Below, in pieces: positions 57,255 to 64,000 of a stretch of 64,000 nucleotides of DNA (positions are counted from its first letter, which is position 1; each line of letters opens with the position of its first letter). The notes beneath the pieces are model-generated. The model had not been told where the DNA came from, did no database searches, and saw nothing but the letters and a program-made list of their open reading frames with translations. A program made the position numbers and the translations under genes. This stretch comes from Deinococcus seoulensis (GTDB lineage: Bacteria; Deinococcota; Deinococci; Deinococcales; Deinococcaceae), in contig NZ_BMQM01000005.1 of the NCBI RefSeq assembly GCF_014648115.1, positions 1 through 64,000 on the forward strand, given 5' to 3'.

Positions 57255-57782
57255 TCAGGCGGGGTCGTGCGCGTGCGGCGGCAGGATCAGGATGCCGTCC
57301 TCGTCGGCGCTGATCAGGTCGCCGGGGTTCACGGTCACCCCGGCGAAGGTGACGGGCACGTCGCGTTCACCGGCAGCCACCTTGCCGCTGCGGCGTGGGT
57401 GCACGGCCAGCGCGCGAATGCCGACGTTCAGGCCCTGCAACTCAGCGGTGTCGCGCACGCAGCCGTTCACGATCACGCCCGCCCAGCCCCCCTGCTCGGC
57501 CAGTTCGCCCAGTTGCCCGCCCAGCAGCGCGCAGTTCAGGCTGCCGCCGCCGTCCACGACCAGCACGCGGCCCTCGCCCGGCGTGCCCAGCAGCTCGCGC
57601 ACCAGCGGGTTGTTCTCGTGAACGCGCAGCGTGACGGCCCGCCCCGTGAAGCGCGGGCGGCCCCCGAACTCGCGGAACACGGGCGCGAACACCGGGGCGT
57701 CCGGGTACAGGTCGCTCAGGTCGGTGGTGGGCAGGTCGGCCAGCGGCAGGTCGGTCGGCGTCAACTCCGGGGTGTGGGTCAT
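57255..57782 (-). CDS. RraA-like protein (RNase E regulator / aldolase fold)
   Basis: 175 residues. [20 protein letters not shown] and [20 protein letters not shown] are family signatures, with the Arg-Asp pair seen in metal-dependent aldolase members. RraA homologues either inhibit RNase E or act as 4-hydroxy-4-methyl-2-oxoglutarate/carboxy-hydroxy-oxoadipate aldolases; sequence alone does not decide. No RNase E partner is visible here. TTGACT lies five bases before the ATG, a weak -10. Confidence 0.92.
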   Translation of the reverse strand: MTHTPELTPTDLPLADLPTTDLSDLYPDAPVFAPVFREFGGRPRFTGRAVTLRVHENNPLVRELLGTPGEGRVLVVDGGGSLNCALLGGQLGELAEQGGWAGVIVNGCVRDTAELQGLNVGIRALAVHPRRSGKVAAGERDVPVTFAGVTVNPGDLISADEDGILILPPHAHDPA

Positions 57783-57874
57783 GCCCCAGTCAAGCAGGCG
57801 CGCGGCGTGCGCGGCCGGTACCCGCGCGGGAACGCCCCTGCAACCCGCCCAGGGACGCCCGGCACACGGAAGGA

Positions 57875-59062
57875 TCAGGCGGGGTGCGGGGCGGCCGGGT
57901 GGGTGGGCGCGTGGTGGATGCGGCCCGCGTGCCCGCTCAGGAACGATCCGTCGTACCCGCGCCGCCACGCCATCAGTTCCGCCAGGATGCTCAGCGCGAC
58001 CTCCTCGGGCGCCTCGGCCCCCAGGCGCAGGCCGATGGGCGAACGCAGGCGCGCGAGTTGCGCGTCCGTGAACGTCACACCCTCGCCTTCCAGCGTGGCG
58101 AGCAGGTCCAGCGCGCGGCTGCGGGGACCCAGGACGCCCACGTACTCCGCGCCGGACTCCAGCGCGTGCCGCAGACAGACCCGGTCCCGGTCCACGTGGT
58201 GGTTCATGACGATCAGGTGCGCGCGTGGCAACGGCGTGAACGCCGCGAGGTCCTCGGGGCTCAGGTCGTGCAGGGTCGCGCCGGGAAAGCGGCCGGGCGT
58301 CAGGTACGCGCCGCGCGGGTCGATCACGTGCACGTCGTAGCCCAGCGCGTGCGCCTGCGCCGAGAGCGGCATGGCGTCGTGCCCGGCGCCGTACAGCACC
58401 AGTTGCGGCGGCGGGCTGCTCAGGTCGATGAAGACCGGCGTACCCTCCGCGCCGTCCGCTCCTGGCAGGGTCAGGGTCGCGGCGCGCGGTTCGCGGCTGC
58501 CCAGGCGTTCCAGCGCCGCCGCCACCGCCGGAGCGTGCAGGTCGCTGCTCAGGGTGCCCAGGACCTCAGCGCCGGAACTCTCGCCACCGGGCAACTCGCC
58601 ACCGGGCAACTCGCCACCGGGCAACTCTCCGCCGGGCAGGACCAGCACGCGGCCCTCGCCGCGCAGCGGCACGATCAGCGCCGCCGCGCGGCCCGCCTCC
58701 AGCGCCGAGAGCCACGCGCCCGTGACCGGGTCGTGGGCGTCCACGCGTTCCACGCGCACGTCCACGCTGCCGCCGCAGCCGATGCCCAGGCCCCAGGTGG
58801 CGTCCTCGGACAGGTCGTAGTGCGTGACGGTCGGCACGCCCGTGCGGATGACCTCAAGGGCCACCTCGACCACCTCGGCCTCCAGGCAGCCGCCGGACAG
58901 CATGCACACCTGCGCGCCGTCATCCAGGACCAGCATGCGCGTGCCCTCGCGGCGGTACGCGCTGCCGTGCACGCCCACGACGGTCGCAATGGCCGCCTGT
59001 TGCCCCCGGCCCAGGGCGTCACGCAGGGCGCCCAGCAGGGCGCGGGTCTCAGCAGCATTCAT
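57875..59062 (-). CDS. XdhC family protein (molybdenum hydroxylase accessory factor) with internal repeat
   Basis: 395 residues. N-terminal XdhC/CoxI domain ([34 protein letters not shown]) and C-terminal Rossmann XdhC_C domain ([48 protein letters not shown]). XdhC inserts sulfurated Mo cofactor into xanthine dehydrogenase-type enzymes, but no such enzyme is in the window. The linker holds ELPGG repeated about four times, encoded by a 15-bp tandem repeat. TACAGT (59071-59076 on the minus strand) eight bases before the ATG. Confidence 0.92.
   Translation of the reverse strand: MNAAETRALLGALRDALGRGQQAAIATVVGVHGSAYRREGTRMLVLDDGAQVCMLSGGCLEAEVVEVALEVIRTGVPTVTHYDLSEDATWGLGIGCGGSVDVRVERVDAHDPVTGAWLSALEAGRAAALIVPLRGEGRVLVLPGGELPGGELPGGELPGGESSGAEVLGTLSSDLHAPAVAAALERLGSREPRAATLTLPGADGAEGTPVFIDLSSPPPQLVLYGAGHDAMPLSAQAHALGYDVHVIDPRGAYLTPGRFPGATLHDLSPEDLAAFTPLPRAHLIVMNHHVDRDRVCLRHALESGAEYVGVLGPRSRALDLLATLEGEGVTFTDAQLARLRSPIGLRLGAEAPEEVALSILAELMAWRRGYDGSFLSGHAGRIHHAPTHPAAPHPA
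58580..58639. repeat. 15-bp in-frame tandem repeat inside the XdhC gene
   Basis: CTCGCCACCGGGCAA repeated three times exactly (58580-58624) plus a variant CTCTCCGCCGGGCAG (58625-58639). Because the unit is 15 bases, changes in copy number keep the reading frame and only lengthen the ELPGG linker. Confidence 0.92.
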
Positions 59063-59192
59063 TGCCGCTCACTGTAGCGCCGCCAGGGTTGGCGCAAGGT
59101 GGCCCCCTTCCCTGCCCCCCGGCGCGGTTGCCCCAAGGTTTCCTGGGCGGCCCCTCACGCGCCCGCACCCGCGCGTGCGGCACACTGGGGGC

Positions 59193-59786
59193 ATGCTGGA
59201 CAACATCCTGAATACCGTCAAACGAGGCGCCGAGCGGGTGCAGCGCCGGGGCGAGGAAGTCGCGCACGCCACGCGCCTGCGCATGGAAGTCTTTCAGCTG
59301 TCGCGGGAACTCGACGGCCTGTACGCCCGCCTGGGCCGCGCGTACCACGCCGGGGCCGACGTGGAGGTCCTGGGCGGCGTGCGCGAGGACATCCGCCGCG
59401 TCGAGGAAGAAATCCGCGCCCGCGAACGCCTGATCACCGAACTCGGCGCCGACCCCGAACAGGACATGCCCGGCCCGGCCACCGACACCGGACTGGTCAG
59501 CGCGGCCACGCCTGCAAACGCGCCCGCCCCCCGGACCGAACCGACCGTTCCCGCCGCCGTTCCCCACCCGACCCCGGAGGTCCGCATGACCAAAGACACC
59601 GACACGCCCGCCACCGTCCCCACCACGCCCGACCCGACCGTGCAGCACAGCGACGAGAACCTGCCCCTGGGCGACCAGACCGCCAGCATGGGCAACGAGG
59701 CCGCCCGCGACCAGATGGCCCGCCACGACAACATGATCGAGGAAGGCAAGGCCGCCAGCCGCAACCCCGACCCGCTGGACAAGTGA
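59193..59786 (+). CDS. Hypothetical protein, coiled coil plus disordered tail with possible internal start
   Basis: 197 residues. Residues 1-90 are helical and probably coiled coil ([40 protein letters not shown]), recalling small PspA-like or CsbD-like stress proteins without being a clear member. The rest is Pro/Thr-rich and acidic. An in-frame ATG at 59586 has GGAGGT six bases upstream and would start a separate 66-residue product (MTKDTDTPATVPTTPDPTVQ). Function unknown. The upstream box CACACT is weak. Confidence 0.7.
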   Translation: MLDNILNTVKRGAERVQRRGEEVAHATRLRMEVFQLSRELDGLYARLGRAYHAGADVEVLGGVREDIRRVEEEIRARERLITELGADPEQDMPGPATDTGLVSAATPANAPAPRTEPTVPAAVPHPTPEVRMTKDTDTPATVPTTPDPTVQHSDENLPLGDQTASMGNEAARDQMARHDNMIEEGKAASRNPDPLDK

Positions 59787-59790
59787 ACGG

Positions 59791-59825
59791 CTGATGGTTG
59801 ATGGCTGATGGCTGATGGCTGATGG
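59791..59825. repeat. Five 7-bp tandem repeats (CTGATGG type)
   Basis: CTGATGG TTGATGG then CTGATGG three times, four bases after the stop codon of the coiled-coil protein gene. Same length, copy number and position relative to the gene as the array at 34751-34785. Confidence 0.85.
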
Positions 59826-59897
59826 TCAACAGCGTCTGCGCGCCGAACCGACCCGCGTCAAGGCCACCCGCCTCTGCCCTGCCTACTGATCCAGTTA

Positions 59898-60030
59898 TAC
59901 GGATTCCGTTTGTTTCGTTGACAACCCGGAAGGGCGCCGGGTTGCCAACTCCACGTCCGGAATCCGTTTCTCTCCTTCTCGCATCCGCTCGGATTGAACG
60001 GCTTTATAAGCCATTCAATCGGAGTTCGTA
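59898..60030 (+). mobile_element. MITE-like repeat, copy 7 (133 bp, intact)
   Basis: Starts TACGGATTCCG and ends CGGAGTTCGTA with exact TTA duplications (59895-59897 and 60031-60033). Hairpin 1 is CAACCCGG/CCGGGTTG, hairpin 2 GATTGAACGGCTT / AAGCCATTCAATC. The right-hand TTA is the TAA stop codon of the following minus-strand gene. Confidence 0.92.
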
Positions 60031-60819
60031 TTACTTCACGTCCCGTACGAACTGTGCGGGGCGTTTTTCCTTGAAGGCGCTCACGCCTTCCTCGTGTTCC
60101 CAGTGGTCACCGGCGAGTTGTTGCAGGCGGGCTTCCTCGTCGAGGGCCTGGTCGAGGGTGCCGGTCATGGCGGCGTTCAGGGCCTGCTTGGTGAGGTTCA
60201 GGGCGTTGGCGGGGCGCGCAGCGAGGCGTTCGGCGTAGGCCTGCACGTCCTGCGCGAAGGTGTCGTCCGGGAAGACCTGTTCGCACAGGCCCAGGCGCAG
60301 GGCGTCGTCGGCCCGGACGCGGTCGGCGAGGGCCATCATCTCGAAGGCGCGGTGGTAACCCACGAGGCGCGGCAGGAACCACGTGCTGCCGGAGTCCGGG
60401 ACGAGGGCGATGTTGCTGAACACCTCGATCAGGCTGGCGGACTGCGCCCACAGGCGGATGTCACCGCTGAGCGCGAGGCTCGCCCCGGCCCCGGCGGCCA
60501 CGCCGTTCACGGCGGTGATCACGGGTTTGCCCAGGCTGCGGATGGTGCGGATCAGGGGGTTGTACGTGGCGTTCAGGTGCTCGGTGAAGGTCATGCCGCG
60601 CCCGGACACGTCCCCGAGGTCCTGCCCGGCGCAGAAGCCGCGCCCGGCCCCGGTGATCACGACGACGCGCACGGCGCTGTCGGTGTCGGCGGCGCGCAGT
60701 TCGGCGGTCAGGGCGAGCAGCAGCTCGTCGTTGGCGGCGTTCAGGCGGTCCGGGCGGTTCAGGGTCAGGGTCCGTACGCCCGCGCGGGTGTGCGTGGCAA
60801 TAACGCTCGTTTGGGTCAT
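60031..60819 (-). CDS. Enoyl-CoA hydratase/isomerase, PaaG-like
   Basis: 262 residues. Crotonase fold: LNRPDRLNAANDELLLAL, GRGFCAGQDLGDVSGRGMTF, VNGVAAGAGASLALSGDIRL and FSNIALVPDSGSTWFLPRLV with the Asp typical of PaaG (1,2-epoxyphenylacetyl-CoA isomerase). It acts on acyl-CoA intermediates in the cytoplasm; no other paa genes are near, so the precise reaction is open. TACCCT (60827-60832 on the minus strand) seven bases before the ATG. Its stop codon borders MITE copy 7. Confidence 0.93.
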   Translation of the reverse strand: MTQTSVIATHTRAGVRTLTLNRPDRLNAANDELLLALTAELRAADTDSAVRVVVITGAGRGFCAGQDLGDVSGRGMTFTEHLNATYNPLIRTIRSLGKPVITAVNGVAAGAGASLALSGDIRLWAQSASLIEVFSNIALVPDSGSTWFLPRLVGYHRAFEMMALADRVRADDALRLGLCEQVFPDDTFAQDVQAYAERLAARPANALNLTKQALNAAMTGTLDQALDEEARLQQLAGDHWEHEEGVSAFKEKRPAQFVRDVK

Positions 60820-60865
60820 GCCCGTCAGGGTACCGCCTGCCGGGGCGCGCGGTACACTCGCCCGC

Positions 60866-61303
60866 GTGAGCGACCCCCACCCAGACTCCCTGAACGCCGA
60901 TCAGACCGGCACCCCGAATGCGGCCGGGCGGCCCGTGATCCTGGCGCTGGATGTCAGCAAGAACCGCATCGGGTTCGCGGTGAACGCGGGCACGCTGGCG
61001 TTCGGGCGGGGCAGCGTGGACCGCAAGCGGTTGCCGCTGGACCTGAAGGCCGTGCGCCTGAAGGTCGCCGAGACCGGCGCGACCCTGCTGCTGCTGGGGT
61101 TGCCGCTGCGCACCGACGGCGCGCACAGCCCGGCCGCCGATCGCGTGCGGGCCTTCGGGAAGATCCTGACCGAGAAAGGCTACGTGATCGCCTACCAGGA
61201 CGAGCGGTTCACGACCCGCCGCGCCCGTGACCTGGGTGCCGCCGACGAGGACGAGGCGGCCGCCGTGCAGATCCTGGAACTGTACCTGCTGGGCCGCTCC
61301 TGA
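60866..61303 (+). CDS. yqgF: Holliday junction resolvase-like RuvX/YqgF
   Basis: 145 residues. RNase H-like fold: ILALDVSKNRIGFAV (first Asp), LLLLGLPLRTDGAHSPAADR and IAYQDERFTTRRARD, ending with DEDEAAAVQILELYLLGR (last acidic pair). The family processes pre-16S rRNA ends and in some bacteria resolves Holliday junctions. The residues before Gly22 are a family-variable tail. TACACT (60853-60858) seven bases before GTG 60866 indicates a leaderless GTG start. Confidence 0.92.
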   Translation: MSDPHPDSLNADQTGTPNAAGRPVILALDVSKNRIGFAVNAGTLAFGRGSVDRKRLPLDLKAVRLKVAETGATLLLLGLPLRTDGAHSPAADRVRAFGKILTEKGYVIAYQDERFTTRRARDLGAADEDEAAAVQILELYLLGRS

Positions 61304-61383
61304 ACGCGGGCCGGGGGTGGGGTGTGCCTCACGCAGAAACGCACTGACGCTGGTCCGGGTACAGAACAATCCGGCCACGCCCG

Positions 61384-61389
61384 TATAAT
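61384..61389 (+). promoter_or_regulatory. -10 box of the acyl-CoA ligase gene
   Basis: A perfect TATAAT 75 bases before the start codon; no convincing -35 box at 16-18 bases. Confidence 0.45.
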
Positions 61390-61464
61390 CGCGGTATTCA
61401 AAGGATCAGGTGCACCTGCCGGGCCGCCCGTGGCCCGCAGCGCAGGGCACCCACGGAGGTTTCA

Positions 61465-63168
<1,704 letters not shown>

Positions 63169-63188
63169 GCGGGAAGCAAGCAGGGCGC

Positions 63189-63231
63189 GGGAGGCGGGAA
63201 GCGGTGAACGACTGACCGCTTCCCGCCTCCC
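63189..63231. terminator. 17-bp hairpin after the acyl-CoA ligase gene
   Basis: Perfect inverted repeat GGGAGGCGGGAAGCGGT / ACCGCTTCCCGCCTCCC (63189-63205 with 63215-63231), no T-run. Probably ends the ligase transcript or protects its 3' end. Confidence 0.65.
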
Positions 63232-63304
63232 ATCTCCCTGACCAGTTTCCCTGACTGCGGCCCGCGCACGGCGTCCCGCGCACCGCTCCCGTACACTTGC
63301 GGGC

Positions 63305-64000
63305 ATGGCTGTTTCGGTGGATGGGCAGTGGGTGACGTTCTCGCCTCCGGCGGGTGCCGTGGGCCTGATCGGGGACATGACGGACTGGCGCAAGCGCGCG
63401 CCGCTGCCGGTGGTGGATGGCGGGCCGCTGCGCCTGCGGTTGCCGCGTGGGGCGTGGGTGGAGTACGCGTGGGTGGACGCGGCCGGCGAGGCATTCGCGG
63501 ACCCGGACAACGCGCAGAAGTCCCTGAATCCGTGGTGGCCGTATCCGCGCGCGGCAGTGGTGGGCGAGTACGCGCGGCACCCGCTATGGCAGGCGCCGGA
63601 CGCGACCCTGAAGGGCACAGCGCACCGCCTGACCTGGGAGGGCACGGTATTCCCCGGCACGCGCCGGGCGATCGTGTACACGCCGCACGGGTACACGGGG
63701 GGCGCGCTGCCGGTGTACTACGTGCAGGACGGCGTGGCGTTCTACCGCACCGGGAAGCTGGGCGACGTGATGGACCGCGCGGTGCAGGCCGGATTGACAG
63801 AGGGCGCGGCCCTGGTGTTCGTGGAGCCGGGCGACCGGAACGGGGAGTACTACCTGAACCCCCGCTACCTGGACTTCCTGACGGAGGAGGTGATGCCGCG
63901 CGTGGAGGGGCCGCTGGTGCAGGCGTCCGTGCGGGGCCTGTGGGGCGCGAGTCTGGGCGGGCTGATCAGCCTGTTCCTGGGCGCCCGGCACCCGGAGCTG
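63305..64000 (+). CDS. Esterase of the enterochelin-esterase/D type (runs off right edge)
   Basis: The first 232 codons are present. An early-set/CBM-like N-terminal domain (PPAGAVGLIGDMTDWRKRAP, PRGAWVEYAWVDAAG) is followed by the alpha/beta-hydrolase domain: IVYTPHGYTGGALPVYYVQD, FVEPGDRNGEYYLNPRYLDF and nucleophile elbow LWGASLGGLISLFLGA. This layout is that of Fes/esterase D-like enzymes; the substrate is open. TACACT (63292-63297) seven bases before the ATG shows a leaderless start. Acid and His lie beyond the edge. Confidence 0.9.
   Translation, partial: MAVSVDGQWVTFSPPAGAVGLIGDMTDWRKRAPLPVVDGGPLRLRLPRGAWVEYAWVDAAGEAFADPDNAQKSLNPWWPYPRAAVVGEYARHPLWQAPDATLKGTAHRLTWEGTVFPGTRRAIVYTPHGYTGGALPVYYVQDGVAFYRTGKLGDVMDRAVQAGLTEGAALVFVEPGDRNGEYYLNPRYLDFLTEEVMPRVEGPLVQASVRGLWGASLGGLISLFLGARHPEL

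Overview
The window looks like chromosomal DNA of a Deinococcus-type bacterium. It is strongly GC-rich with GC-rich third codon positions and has the order rpsL-rpsG-fusA-(membrane gene)-tuf. About two dozen genes have a TANNNT -10 box only 5-8 bases before the start codon, the leaderless-mRNA signature known from Deinococcus. Many copies of a small non-coding repeat lie between genes. The genus is an inference; no rRNA is present. No transposase, integrase, plasmid origin or CRISPR array was seen.

Layout. 1-4.4 kb: str operon on the minus strand (tuf start, a small membrane protein, fusA, rpsG, rpsL); rpsL appears to start at CTG. 4.9 kb: tRNA-Ser(CGA). 5.7-8.6 kb: hflX with an apparent ATA start behind a 49-codon leaderless ORF, then an EEP phosphoesterase. 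8.6-12.1 kb: a truncated P-loop gene, a PQQ sugar dehydrogenase and two zinc peptidases. 12.3-16.2 kb: Fe3+ ABC importer with a palindrome over its promoter. 16.3-21.7 kb: ddl, then a peptide ABC importer (binding protein and two permeases). 22-26.7 kb: tetrapyrrole block (ygfZ, hemA, sirC-like, fused cobA-hemD) broken up by repeats. 26.7-31 kb: small genes, a P1 peptidase, and a TerC family Mn exporter behind a yybP-ykoY manganese riboswitch. 31.2-38.7 kb: two orphan response regulators, a hydrolase-fold protein lacking its serine nucleophile, a sugar-nucleotidyltransferase, yebC and an amidohydrolase.

38.8-41.1 kb is the clear accessory island: a chimeric two-domain peptidoglycan hydrolase (lysozyme-like plus CHAP) whose N-terminus is GC-rich like the host and whose remainder is AT-rich. 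It overlaps by ATGA an AT-rich lipoprotein gene. The layout suggests a toxin-immunity pair.

41.3-64 kb: alaS, a class C serine hydrolase, metallophosphoesterase, sulfurtransferase and SufE (divergent), rdgB, a PBP4-type carboxypeptidase, a four-cluster ferredoxin-like protein, DUF454, an RraA-like protein, XdhC with a 15-bp tandem repeat, a PaaG-like hydratase, ruvX/yqgF, an acyl-CoA ligase and the start of an esterase.

Across the window seven copies of one MITE-like repeat were found. Intact copies are 132-135 bp, have inverted ends TACGGA...TCCGTA, create 3-bp TNA target duplications, carry two hairpins with compensatory base changes, and in four cases abut exactly the stop codon of a neighbouring gene.
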